Assembly: GCA_900105225.1 (NCBI GenBank)
Contig: LT629764.1
Span: 1,954,501 to 2,018,500 of the forward strand
Direction of reading: 5' to 3'
Source of the DNA: Paenibacillaceae bacterium GAS479
GTDB taxonomy: Bacteria > Bacillota > Bacilli > Paenibacillales > Paenibacillaceae
Length of the DNA stretch: 64,000 nt
Shown: one piece after another, positions 56,266 through 63,956 of the stretch
Position numbering within the stretch: the first letter of the stretch is position 1
How the letters are laid out: each line of letters starts with the position of its first letter
Program-made: the position numbers and the translations under genes
Notes under the pieces: model-generated
What the model saw: the letters and a program-made list of their open reading frames with translations, nothing else
What the model was told of the DNA's origin: nothing
The model's database searches: none

Positions 56266-56819
56266 CGAAGGATCGGTATTTGCAAGAGCTATGGACTCAT
56301 CTCTCCCCGGTTCCGGAGCGAACCCGCAAGGATTGGATGTTTGATTACGAGGAGCATTTCCGGATTGCAGCGGAGCATGGCCAATCGGAGGAAGAGGCTG
56401 CAGCAGAGCTTGGAGATCCGCGGTTCATCGCCAAAGAAATGCTGCTTGGCCACCGGGTAGCCGAAGCTCAAAGCTCCGGCGGCAGCCTGGGCTCCGTATC
56501 GAGAGCGGTTTTCGCAGCGGTTGGACTCGGCTTTTTCAATCTCGTGTTCGTGCTTGGCCCTTACATCGCCTTAATGGGCTTGTTGTTCGCACTGTGGGCG
56601 GTGTCGGTGGCGCTCGTTCTTGCAGCCTTCCCCGTCCTCTACGAGGGATATTTTGGCGATGCGTTCGACTTCCAATTTGCCATTTTTGCCGCCATGGTTA
56701 CGGTCGGACTTGGATTACTGCTCGGAGCAGCGGCCTACAAGCTTACACGCGGCTTCCTCCGACTTACACTGAAATATCTACAAGCCAACACTAGGATGTT
56801 GAAAGGAAGGAGAGTCTGA
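56262..56819 (+). CDS. DUF1700/HAAS-domain membrane protein
   Basis: 185 residues. The N-terminal ~65 residues (YLQELWTHLSPVPERTRKDW then YEEHFRIAAEHGQSEEEAAAELGDP) form the helical HAAS-type domain of DUF1700 proteins; three hydrophobic segments follow (~75-170). The exact role is unknown. It probably links PadR and the exported DUF4097 protein in sensing of the envelope. Overlaps both neighbours. Confidence 0.8.
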   Translation: MTKDRYLQELWTHLSPVPERTRKDWMFDYEEHFRIAAEHGQSEEEAAAELGDPRFIAKEMLLGHRVAEAQSSGGSLGSVSRAVFAAVGLGFFNLVFVLGPYIALMGLLFALWAVSVALVLAAFPVLYEGYFGDAFDFQFAIFAAMVTVGLGLLLGAAAYKLTRGFLRLTLKYLQANTRMLKGRRV

Positions 56820-57727
56820 TGGGCATGCGAAATTTAGTTCTGCTGGGAATCATTCTTGTGGTAGTTGGCATTGCAGGAGCCGGATATATATTCGGCAACT
56901 CGGACCGTTCAGAATTCCTAAACTTCGGTACGGTGAAAATTGATCAAAAGGAAGAAGTGGATTCAGCGGGAATCACCGGCCTTAAGCTGGACGCTCCGAG
57001 CCTGGATATCGACATTTACAAGGGGAGCAACCCGGACCGTATTACCGCTTCGCTTACGGGGCGCGCCAGCAAAAAATTCAGCGACGACATCCAGTTGAAG
57101 CTGACCCGCAGCGGCGGTGTCGTTACCGTCGAAGGCATAGAGGATAGCGGCTTTTCTTTCGGCTTTAACATTATAGATGTTAGCTTGAAAATCGAGCTGC
57201 CCCAGCGCCAATTTGATTCCATCTCGGCTGAGATCGGCAGCGGCGACATCGTGATGGACTCCATTGAGACCGGCGATTTGAAAATCCAAATTGGATCAGG
57301 AGATATTGAACTCAGCCGCGTCCTAGCAAAGCAAGCTAACATTGAAAGTGGATCCGGCAATATTGAAATCGACAACAGTCGTACTGACAATCTAAAGACA
57401 CAGCTTAGCAGCGGCGATATTGAACTATCCCAGGTCGAGGGAAGCATGACTCTTGCAACAGCAAGCGGCGACATCAATGCGGAGCTTCAGGAGCTAACCC
57501 AACCATTCTCAGCCTCCACTTTTAGCGGTGACATAAGCGTGCTGACAGACAAAGCCCCTGAATCCGCAACGGTTCAGTATTCGGTACTGTCCGGCGACTT
57601 CCGCAATGGTTGGAGCGGAGAGGAAGAAACGGACGGCGGCGGAGAGCAGACGATCAAGTTCGGCGCCGGTGAGGTTCCGGTTAACCTTAGTACAACATCG
57701 GGGGATATTTCGCTGAAAGGCAAGTGA
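56819..57727 (+). CDS. DUF4097-type beta-repeat protein (LiaG-like)
   Basis: 302 residues. One N-terminal TM anchor (~4-25) is followed by an exported right-handed beta-helix-like domain with many SGDI/SGNI turns (GSGDIVMDSIETGDLKIQIG, SGDIELSRV, SGDINAELQ, SGDISLKGK). Such proteins occur with PadR/DUF1700 and in lia-type envelope-stress operons. TGATG overlap with the preceding gene. Closed by a strong terminator. Confidence 0.85.
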   Translation: MGMRNLVLLGIILVVVGIAGAGYIFGNSDRSEFLNFGTVKIDQKEEVDSAGITGLKLDAPSLDIDIYKGSNPDRITASLTGRASKKFSDDIQLKLTRSGGVVTVEGIEDSGFSFGFNIIDVSLKIELPQRQFDSISAEIGSGDIVMDSIETGDLKIQIGSGDIELSRVLAKQANIESGSGNIEIDNSRTDNLKTQLSSGDIELSQVEGSMTLATASGDINAELQELTQPFSASTFSGDISVLTDKAPESATVQYSVLSGDFRNGWSGEEETDGGGEQTIKFGAGEVPVNLSTTSGDISLKGK

Positions 57728-57763
57728 ACTTGGGCTGTACATGTAAGTGTAATATAAGGATAT

Positions 57764-57820
57764 AGGGGCCTTCCCTGAGTCATCTATTGATGACTCAGGG
57801 AAGGCCCCTTAGTTTGTTTA
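57764..57820 (+). terminator. Very strong terminator after PadR operon
   Basis: A 21-bp perfect stem (AGGGGCCTTCCCTGAGTCAT + C with its complement) and TATT loop, followed by TTAGTTTGTTT. Confidence 0.88.
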
Positions 57821-57872
57821 AGTTTCTGTACGAGCCGCCGCATTCCAGAGTCTAAAGCTGCTTCAAGCCCGT

Positions 57873-57900
57873 ACCTCCTCTATTGCTTCCACATATAGTA
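57873..57900 (+). promoter_or_regulatory. Sigma-K-like promoter of the tandem membrane-anchored genes
   Basis: AC at 57873, a 17-nt spacer and CATATAGTA match the late mother-cell sigma-K form (AC, 16-17 nt, CATANNNTA). The site ends 31 nt before the start codon. Confidence 0.45.
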
Positions 57901-57931
57901 TTTTAGATCAGCTAGAGGAGGAAGAGATGAA

Positions 57932-58417
57932 ATGAAACCAGGAATGATTTTGGTTTTGTTTATTCTATTGGTTATTGTTACGAGCATCTTTAATAAATCT
58001 ATAAATGGTAGGAATCCGCAAGATGGCAATTTATCTGCACAAGGAAGAACTGTAGGCTTTAATTTTTATAATAGAACGGGAGGAATATTCCAGTATACGG
58101 TGAGACTTAGGAGTATTTATGGATCGCTTGAGGAACCGGAGCCGCCGCTGGGAGAGTTAACTAGGGCCGGAGAAGATAAAAATTACCAGGTCGTATTAAA
58201 TTGGCTCAGCGAGGGGCAGGCTCGGCTCTATTACGACATAATAGCTCCGAACACCGGTTTAGTCATTGGCAACATGCTCTTAGTTTTCTCTTATATATGG
58301 GCATCAACCAACCCTGGCCCCAGTGTATATTCTGAGCTTGCAGTGGAAGCCCCGGCATCTTATGTGCTTTATCTTGATACTGGCGGTACCTATGCGACTC
58401 TTAAAGTTAGAGACTGA
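57932..58417 (+). CDS. Small membrane-anchored beta protein (paralogue 2)
   Basis: 161 residues. GMILVLFILLVIVTSIF (4-20) is the anchor; NGRNPQDGNLSAQG is a short tether; then strands VGFNFYNRTGGIFQYTVRL, a PPLGELTRAGEDKNYQVV turn and GLVIGNMLLVFSY. AGGAGG is 10 nt before the ATG; a two-codon frame (ATG AAA TGA, 57927) overlaps the start. The paralogue immediately downstream shares the anchor and the NPQDGNLSAQG tether almost exactly, so this is a recent tandem duplication. Unknown function; the sigma-K-like promoter suggests a spore outer layer. Confidence 0.7.
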   Translation: MKPGMILVLFILLVIVTSIFNKSINGRNPQDGNLSAQGRTVGFNFYNRTGGIFQYTVRLRSIYGSLEEPEPPLGELTRAGEDKNYQVVLNWLSEGQARLYYDIIAPNTGLVIGNMLLVFSYIWASTNPGPSVYSELAVEAPASYVLYLDTGGTYATLKVRD

Positions 58418-58453
58418 TTGCATTGTATATCAACAATCGGAGGAAGAGATAAC

Positions 58454-58915
58454 ATGAAGCTGGGAATGATTTTGGTTTTATTTATTCTATTAGTCGTTGT
58501 TACGAGCATCTTCAGCGGCTCTTGGTATGAGAGGAATCCGCAGGATGGCAATTTATCTGCACAAGGGAGCGTAGGGTTCAATATTTATAATCAAATGAGG
58601 GCCCCATTCGCATATACCCTAGTGGCAACAGAATTGGATGGAGATTTTGAAAGTCCCACGCCAACGCTGCATGAGATTCCGCCCGGGGGAGGTCATAAAA
58701 ATTTCCAGGTAAATTCGGATTTTTTTAAACTTAACGAAGCTTACGTCACTTATCAAATAGTATCTGTGTTCCGAGAAGTGCTCGGAGAAATAGAAATAAA
58801 AATGCAAACAAAATTCAGTTCACCATCCACTGAAATTCTTGAATTTGAGATTTATAGCCCTATAACCCCGGTCAGATACAATAAAGGAAATACCTATGTC
58901 ACTATTACAAATTAG
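58454..58915 (+). CDS. Small membrane-anchored beta protein (paralogue 3)
   Basis: 153 residues from the ATG after GGAGG (an in-frame TTG at 58418 abuts the previous stop and lacks a ribosome binding site). Anchor GMILVLFILLVVVTSIF, tether RNPQDGNLSAQG, then VGFNIYNQMRAPFAYTLVA, IPPGGGHKNFQV and LGEIEIKMQ, parallel to the other three paralogues. Downstream of paralogue 2 by 36 nt without its own promoter, so co-transcribed. Confidence 0.7.
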   Translation: MKLGMILVLFILLVVVTSIFSGSWYERNPQDGNLSAQGSVGFNIYNQMRAPFAYTLVATELDGDFESPTPTLHEIPPGGGHKNFQVNSDFFKLNEAYVTYQIVSVFREVLGEIEIKMQTKFSSPSTEILEFEIYSPITPVRYNKGNTYVTITN

Positions 58916-58989
58916 TAGGACCTGTATGCAAACCTATATGAGCCACAATCAAATCGAAAGTAATGTCAACTCATAACAAGCAGCCAAGC

Positions 58990-59021
58990 GTCTATCTTTA
59001 GATGGGCATCTTTCTTGTTTT
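58990..59021 (+). terminator. Terminator after tandem anchored genes
   Basis: GTCTATC / GATGGGC (with G-U pairs) and TTTA loop, followed by ATCTTTCTTGTTTTTTC. Confidence 0.5.
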
Positions 59022-59143
59022 TTCGGGCCGGGGACAACCAGCGATTCGGGAGTTAGTGAACGAGCATAATTCCAGGCCACATCGTTAATCTTGAATGAAG
59101 CCAGCAGGAAGAGTATCGTTAGAAGCTGTGGAGGGGATATCTG

Positions 59144-59869
59144 GTGAAATCAAAAAAGGATTTGCCGTTTCAATATATTTTGATCATTACGGCCGTTGAG
59201 GCCGAGCGCGACGCTATCGTACGCGGTCTGCTCAAAGCGTTGCCGAACGAAGTATGCGGCGAGGTGGAAGGTCCGCTGCGGCGTGTTGGCCGCTGCATCG
59301 TTGTCGCCGGCGGCGTAGGCCCGGCTGCAGCTGCGGCCAGCACGGCGCTGGCCATTGCCGGCGGGCCGTCGCTGCGCTATGTTATCAGCGCAGGCATCGG
59401 CGGCGGCTTTCCCGGAGCCGCGCCTGTCGGCTCCGTCGTAGTCGCGAGCGAGATCGTGGCTGCCGATCTCGGAGCGGAAACCGCGCAGGGCTTTGCCAGC
59501 GTGGACGAGCTGGGCTTCGGCTCGTGGCGCGTGCCGGTAGACGGCGCGCGCGCCGAGGCGCTTGTTGCGGCGCTGCGGGCCGGCGGCCTGCAAGCGGCCG
59601 CGGCGCCGGTGCTGACGCTGTCCACGGTGACGGGCAGCGCAGAGACTGCCGCCGAGCTGTTGCGCCGGGTTCCCGGCGCGGCAGCTGAAGCGATGGAAGG
59701 TTATGGCGTGGCGACCGCCGCCTCGATGCAAGGCATCGAAGCGATGGAGATTCGCGCCATATCCAACGCGGTCGGACCACGGGACCGCGATGCTTGGCGT
59801 ATCGGCGACGCAATGGCGGCGCTGGAGCGTACGGGAATGATTTTGCCGGAGGTGCTTGATATCCGATGA
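59144..59869 (+). CDS. mqnB: Futalosine hydrolase
   Basis: 241 residues of the nucleoside phosphorylase-like fold. ILIITAVEAERDAIVRGL, GGVGPAAAAASTALAIA and ISAGIGGGFPG form the nucleoside pocket, and AMEGYGVATAASMQGIEAMEIRAISN is the conserved C-terminal region, with Glu in the MEG triplet. It cleaves futalosine to dehypoxanthine futalosine in the alternative menaquinone pathway. GTG start with GGAGGGG ~8 nt upstream. High GC and Ala-rich middle. Coupled by ATGA overlap to the next gene. Confidence 0.88.
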   Translation: MKSKKDLPFQYILIITAVEAERDAIVRGLLKALPNEVCGEVEGPLRRVGRCIVVAGGVGPAAAAASTALAIAGGPSLRYVISAGIGGGFPGAAPVGSVVVASEIVAADLGAETAQGFASVDELGFGSWRVPVDGARAEALVAALRAGGLQAAAAPVLTLSTVTGSAETAAELLRRVPGAAAEAMEGYGVATAASMQGIEAMEIRAISNAVGPRDRDAWRIGDAMAALERTGMILPEVLDIR

Positions 59870-60792
59870 AAATCGCTTATTCTCCCTGTCCAAACGATAC
59901 ATTTGTCTTTCATGCCTGGGCGCATGGCTTAATCGAAGGCGCGCCAGAGCTTGATATCACGTATGCGGATATAGACATCACGAATGGCTGGGCCGCCAAA
60001 GGCGCAGGGCCCGAAGTGATGAAAATATCCTACGCCGCCCTCCCATATGTGCTGGACCGTTATTCGCTTATCCCTTGCGGCGGTGCACTCGGACGCGGCT
60101 GCGGGCCGCTGGTACTGACGGCAGGCGGCGGAACCGTCCGCTCAAGCGAAACAGCAGACAGCGACAGCGTAGACGGACCTGCTGCCGGCTCCGCCCATGC
60201 TCATAGCGGCGCTGCCGCTCCGGGAATGAACCCGGCCTGGCTGAGCGGCCGAACAGTTGCTGTGCCAAGCGACCGATCCACCGCCTACATGCTGTTCCGC
60301 CTATGGGCAGCGCAGCAAATTCCCGGCGAATTGCCGCATATTGTGGTCATGCCTTTCCACGAAATCATGCCAGCCGTACGTGATGGCAAAGTGGACGCCG
60401 GACTCGTCATCCATGAGGCCCGCTTCACATACACGGACTACGGCCTGACTCTTATGGCTGATATGGGCGCCTGGTGGGAAGCCGATACCGGCCTTCCGAT
60501 CCCTCTCGGTGCCATCATTGCCAGACGCGGCATGGATGTCCAAGCACTGACCCGCTGGACGCAAGCCTCTGTCGATTATGCGTGGGCGCATCCCGAAGCT
60601 TCCGCTGCCTATGTTCAGCAATACGCTCAGGAGATGTCCCAAGAAGTCGCCCGCTCCCATATTCAACTATACGTTAATGAATTTACCCGCTCACTTGGCG
60701 AAGATGGCTTCCATGCCGTTGAAGCCCTTCTCGGTCGAGCTGCAAATGAAGGTCTTGTGCCGAAGTTCGATCTGTCTCTCCTCCGAGCTTAA
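59866..60792 (+). CDS. mqnD: 1,4-dihydroxy-6-naphthoate synthase
   Basis: 308 residues. SPCPNDTFVFHAWAHGLI, EVMKISYAALPYVLDRYSL, GGALGRGCGPLVL, MPFHEIMPAVRDGKVDAGLVIHEARFTY and WWEADTGLPIPLGAI are all MqnD signatures (periplasmic-binding-protein fold, but cytoplasmic). It converts cyclic dehypoxanthine futalosine to 1,4-dihydroxy-6-naphthoate. A Ser/Asp/Gly/Ala/His-rich insert at ~88-124 is foreign to the family. The paired mqnA and mqnC are not in this window. MqnA, its fold relative, is the alternative, but the SPCPNDTF start and the PIPLG motif favour MqnD. Confidence 0.88.
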   Translation: MKIAYSPCPNDTFVFHAWAHGLIEGAPELDITYADIDITNGWAAKGAGPEVMKISYAALPYVLDRYSLIPCGGALGRGCGPLVLTAGGGTVRSSETADSDSVDGPAAGSAHAHSGAAAPGMNPAWLSGRTVAVPSDRSTAYMLFRLWAAQQIPGELPHIVVMPFHEIMPAVRDGKVDAGLVIHEARFTYTDYGLTLMADMGAWWEADTGLPIPLGAIIARRGMDVQALTRWTQASVDYAWAHPEASAAYVQQYAQEMSQEVARSHIQLYVNEFTRSLGEDGFHAVEALLGRAANEGLVPKFDLSLLRA

Positions 60793-60819
60793 CATGAAGC
60801 TTCAGCTCATCAATTCCTT

Positions 60820-60866
60820 AAGACGTTCCCAGCCTTTTCTAAGGCCCGGGACGTCTTTTTATTTTA
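60820..60866 (+). terminator. Terminator after mqnBD
   Basis: AAGACGTTCCC / GGGACGTCTT plus a GCC/GGC inner pair, with TTTTTATTTT tail. Confidence 0.85.
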
Positions 60867-60914
60867 ACCTTCCGTCCTTTGCCCGGATTTCCCCTTTCAA
60901 AATGTACATAATAC

Positions 60915-60943
60915 TTGACAGGGAGCAATTTCGCGCATACATT
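60915..60943 (+). promoter_or_regulatory. Sigma-A promoter of the CDF transporter
   Basis: TTGACA, 17-nt spacer, TACATT. The leader is ~120 nt and contains AGGGTAA/TTACCCT (60987-61012) and CTGCC/GGCAG (61011-61027) dyads. Confidence 0.65.
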
Positions 60944-60946
60944 AAT

Positions 60947-60969
60947 ACATGAACAGATGATCATATGTT
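60947..60969. promoter_or_regulatory. Candidate metal-repressor (ArsR/SmtB) operator
   Basis: ATGAACAGATGATCATATGT, just after the -10, resembles the 12-2-12 operators of CzrA/SmtB repressors (TGAACA..TTCATATG style), with a perfect ATGATCAT core. Confidence 0.4.
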
Positions 60970-61073
60970 TTGATTTATAAAGTTTTAGGGTAAAGATAAA
61001 ACAGATTACCCTGCCAAACACAGGCAGTTGCGATCGACATGAAGATAAGATACACCGTATAGGAGGAAATCAA

Positions 61074-62135
61074 ATGTCCAATCCAGATAGAACCGATCAT
61101 CAGCATAGTCACGAGCATGATTCCAAAAATTCAGCCGAGCATGCCCATACGCATGACGCAAAGGCAGAAGTTAAAAGCAAGCGCAAGCAAACGCATAGCC
61201 ATGATCATGGGCACAGCCATGGACATAGTCATGGGCATGGAGGCCACTCCCATAGCCATGGGGGCAGTAGCGGCAATCGCTCCGGGCTACTAATCGCGCT
61301 CATCATTACCGCCGGCATCATGGTGCTTCAATTTTTCGGAGGCTTGTTGACTAACAGTCTCGCCCTGCTGTCGGACAGCGGCCATATGCTCAGCGATTCA
61401 AGCGCGCTTGCGCTTAGCCTGCTCGCCATCTGGTTCGCATCGAAGCCAGCCTCGTTGAAACGAACGTTCGGGTTTCATCGCTTCGAAATTTTAGCCGCCT
61501 TGTTCAACGGGGTCACATTGATTGCAATTGCGATTTTTATCACCGTCGAAGCCTGGGACCGCTTTTGGGATCCTCCGACGGTTGCCAGCAACTCCATGAT
61601 CGTAATCGCCGTAATAGGCTTGCTCGCCAACATCGCCAGCGCCTGGTTTTTAATGCGCAAAGGCGATGTAAAAGGCAATGTTAATATGAAAAGCGCCTAT
61701 CTCCATGTCATCGGAGATGCACTCGGCTCGGTCGGCGCCATTATCGCTGGAATACTGATGTCCCTGTTCGGCTGGTATCAGGCGGACCCGATCATTTCCG
61801 TAGTTGTGTCGCTGCTTATCGTCAAGAGCGCCTGGGGCATGATGAAAAGCACCATCCACATCCTCATGGAAGGAACTCCCCCCTCTGTCGATACGGAGTC
61901 GGTACACAATGATTTGCAGTCGTTGCCTGGCGTCATTAACGTGCATGACCTTCACATCTGGACAATTACGTCCGGCATCGATTCCATGACCTGTCACCTG
62001 CTGGTGGACGATGACGCTGACAGCCAGGCCATATTACAGAAAGCCTTGCTTATGATTAAAAATGACTATGAAATTGAACATTGCACAGTTCAAATAGAGA
62101 CGTCAAAGGTGAATCACGCTGTGCTTGGCATCTGA
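61074..62135 (+). CDS. CDF-family zinc/cobalt efflux transporter
   Basis: 353 residues. The cytoplasmic N-terminus (1-~65) is packed with His (HSHDHGHSHGHSHGHGGHSH), a metal-chelating tail. Six TM helices follow with the metal-site pairs in ALLSDSGHMLSDSSALALSL (TM2) and HVIGDALGSVGAIIAG (TM5), then a C-terminal ferredoxin-like cytoplasmic domain. It exports Zn2+ (or Co2+/Cd2+) in exchange for protons. AGGAGG precedes the ATG. The operator-like site in the promoter fits metal-induced derepression. Confidence 0.93.
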   Translation: MSNPDRTDHQHSHEHDSKNSAEHAHTHDAKAEVKSKRKQTHSHDHGHSHGHSHGHGGHSHSHGGSSGNRSGLLIALIITAGIMVLQFFGGLLTNSLALLSDSGHMLSDSSALALSLLAIWFASKPASLKRTFGFHRFEILAALFNGVTLIAIAIFITVEAWDRFWDPPTVASNSMIVIAVIGLLANIASAWFLMRKGDVKGNVNMKSAYLHVIGDALGSVGAIIAGILMSLFGWYQADPIISVVVSLLIVKSAWGMMKSTIHILMEGTPPSVDTESVHNDLQSLPGVINVHDLHIWTITSGIDSMTCHLLVDDDADSQAILQKALLMIKNDYEIEHCTVQIETSKVNHAVLGI

Positions 62136-62155
62136 GCTATTTCTCTACCAGAATC

Positions 62156-62197
62156 AAAAGCCCGAATCGCAGATAGTTGCGGTTCGGGCCTTTTTTA
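62156..62197 (+). terminator. Terminator after CDF gene
   Basis: AAAAGGCCCGAA-like stem: AAGCCCGAA(T)CGC / GCGGTTCGGGCC with TTTTTT tail. Confidence 0.88.
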
Positions 62198-62200
62198 TAG

Positions 62201-62254
62201 ACGATAGACTTTGCAGAACGTAGTCCAAGCATTCCGAAAGTAATGGAATATACT
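62201..62254 (+). promoter_or_regulatory. Conserved upstream block, copy 1
   Basis: This ~53-bp block (ACGATAGACT.., AGTCCAAGCA.., ATGGAATATACT) recurs at 62901-62953. It ends 48 nt before the anchored-protein gene at 62303. AATATACTA at its end fits a sigma-K-like -10 with one mismatch. Confidence 0.5.
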
Positions 62255-62302
62255 ACAGCACGGAGGTTAAAACCGAGGGTTATTTTTAAGGAGGACAACA
62301 GC

Positions 62303-62836
62303 TTGACAAAAGAGTTGATTAAACATTTTGATAGTTCGAGGAGCGGCCTTATCTTAGTTTTATTCATACTACTCGTCATCGTCACCAGCGTCTTTTGCAA
62401 AAGACAATCACACAACGATAACCAGATCGACATTCTAGCAGATACTCGAACGTTTACCATCAGCAACAATACAACCAATTTTACGTTGCGCGCGATCTCC
62501 GTTTCCCCAAATGCAGATCCAATTTCCGTTCCCCCTGACATTTTGGGTTCGAATGATAGAAACCAATATGAAGTTGAAATTCCTGAAAGCCCTTATGTAA
62601 CCATTTATGCTCCAATCGTTTATGTTGTGCAGGAAGCCAATGTTACTGTGGGAGAGATTAAGTTCACGTTAGTTGTTAGACGCCAAGAAGCCTTTATTAT
62701 AAATGAATCATCAAGTATACCAACCCGCATCGCACCCTATCCTATGGGGCAAAATTTAATAATAACACGTCCAATTCGAGAGCTGTCTGTTAACCAAAAT
62801 AGGGAGCGAAATAGATTACAAGCTTTTAGCATTTAG
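62303..62836 (+). CDS. Small membrane-anchored beta protein (paralogue 4)
   Basis: 177 residues from the TTG 8 nt after AAGGAGG (an upstream in-frame ATG at 62243 lies inside the conserved promoter block). A 14-residue N-terminal extension precedes the anchor SGLILVLFILLVIVTSVF, then RTFTISNNTTNFTLRAISV, VPPDILGSNDRNQYEVEI, VTVGEIKFTLVV, and a C-terminal extension of ~35 residues. The most diverged of the four paralogues. Immediately upstream of the tandem beta-protein array and sharing its promoter block. Confidence 0.65.
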   Translation: MTKELIKHFDSSRSGLILVLFILLVIVTSVFCKRQSHNDNQIDILADTRTFTISNNTTNFTLRAISVSPNADPISVPPDILGSNDRNQYEVEIPESPYVTIYAPIVYVVQEANVTVGEIKFTLVVRRQEAFIINESSSIPTRIAPYPMGQNLIITRPIRELSVNQNRERNRLQAFSI

Positions 62837-62900
62837 CCCCCTTTGCTCACTATCGATTTTTAATAAGTGACAATAGCCCATGGAGCAATGATAGGAAGAG

Positions 62901-62953
62901 ACGATAGACTCACAGACAGCAGTCCAAGCAATTCAGGAGTCATGGAATACACT
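62901..62953 (+). promoter_or_regulatory. Conserved upstream block, copy 2
   Basis: Same block as at 62201 with a 1-nt indel; includes AGTCCAAGCA, N12 and ATGGAATACACT. AATACACT resembles the sigma-E -10 (CATACAMT), and it ends 22 nt before the first array gene. TTCAGG-N17-TATAAC is also present. Confidence 0.5.
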
Positions 62954-62975
62954 GTATAACTAGGAGGTGAACGCC

Positions 62976-63422
62976 ATGACTCAATTGATAGATTTTAGAA
63001 CGTCAACGAATATAGTGCTAGCGAATGAAGGATTCCCGGCAACCACTTTTCCGCTTGGCACTCCGGTCGCGTTTGGACAGGTAGGCTTAAACGTCACACC
63101 TTCCGATGATAACGGCGGAATTCGCGTACTTATCAAAGGAGAGGTAGGCTTGTTTATTTTTCCGGACTTGGAATTCGATCCGGTATTCCAAGTGGATGTC
63201 GTGCGAGGAACAACGATGAACGATCCCATTATCTCCACGACCTTTGTTCAATATTTAGCTGAAATTCCAGGAATTCAGGACATTACGATTACAGCCGCAG
63301 ATTTTAATGTCCCACCTCCTCAAGCTGGCCCCCTGATCTACACCATTTTTGCAACTTCGGTTAATGTCGAGCTCGGACGGCCCGGGCCTGAAAATTTCAA
63401 TGCCTCGGCATACACCGGTTAA
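62976..63422 (+). CDS. Small beta-rich protein, array member 1
   Basis: 148 residues, no signal peptide, no Cys, no TM. It opens MTQLIDFRTSTNI, the N-terminal motif of all three array members. Shared landmarks with member 2: VGLNV(P/T)P, a Gly-Ile-Arg strand, VVRG..(N/T)DPII, DFNVP(P/A)P..G(P/T)LIYT.FA, and E.GR.GPE.F.AS.YT at the C-terminus. Secondary structure should be all-beta, like a C1q/jelly-roll or collagen-tip domain. AGGAGG is 8 nt before ATG 62976; the GTG at 62967 overlaps that site. Unknown function. Confidence 0.7.
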   Translation: MTQLIDFRTSTNIVLANEGFPATTFPLGTPVAFGQVGLNVTPSDDNGGIRVLIKGEVGLFIFPDLEFDPVFQVDVVRGTTMNDPIISTTFVQYLAEIPGIQDITITAADFNVPPPQAGPLIYTIFATSVNVELGRPGPENFNASAYTG

Positions 63423-63473
63423 TGGGCTTTTTTCTCCACAAAATTTTCATTCTCAATAATGGAGGTGACCTTA

Positions 63474-63917
63474 ATGACCACAATGCTTGATACAAGAACA
63501 TCGGATAATATTCCGAACGGCGAACGGAACACCCCGGTTAGCACCTATATTCCTAATCAGATTTATCGAATCGGGACCGTCGGTTTGAATGTCCCGCCTA
63601 ATACCCAGGGCGTTATTCGAGCCGAATATAGAGGCGTACTCGGCGTTTCCAATCTCCCTGAATCGTCGACTAATATCTCGATTCGCTTTTTCGTCGTACG
63701 CGGTTCGCTTCCAACCGATCCCATCGTAGCCTCCGCATTCGAAACCTATTCATTCACGCAAACGGGAAACCAACTTGTCATCGTCAACGGCAATGATTTT
63801 AACGTCCCCGCCCCAGCTTCTGGTACGCTTATTTATACGGCATTCGCAAGTTCATTAGGAAGCGAGACCGGACGGACAGGACCAGAAACGTTTACCGCAT
63901 CCGTATATACGGATTGA
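63474..63917 (+). CDS. Small beta-rich protein, array member 2
   Basis: 147 residues, starting MTTMLDTRTSDNI after GGAGG (8 nt). About half identical to member 1 in the conserved blocks: VGLNVPPNTQGVIRAEYRG, FFVVRGSLPTDPIVASAFETY, DFNVPAPASGTLIYTAFASS and GRTGPETFTASVYTD. No secretion signal, Cys or TM. It is 51 nt downstream of member 1 and probably co-transcribed. Confidence 0.7.
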   Translation: MTTMLDTRTSDNIPNGERNTPVSTYIPNQIYRIGTVGLNVPPNTQGVIRAEYRGVLGVSNLPESSTNISIRFFVVRGSLPTDPIVASAFETYSFTQTGNQLVIVNGNDFNVPAPASGTLIYTAFASSLGSETGRTGPETFTASVYTD

Positions 63918-63956
63918 GCGCCTATTCCATTTATCTGAAAAGGAGGTAAGCTTATA

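Noticed and set aside
61020-61073. NiCo (czcD) riboswitch in the CDF leader
   Set aside because: The leader has two simple dyads but not the four-helix arrangement with conserved G-rich junctions.
62976-63917. Identity as Ena-type endospore appendage subunits
   Set aside because: The proteins lack the N-terminal Cys residues of Ena subunits; only a generic beta-rich resemblance remains, so no name is assigned.
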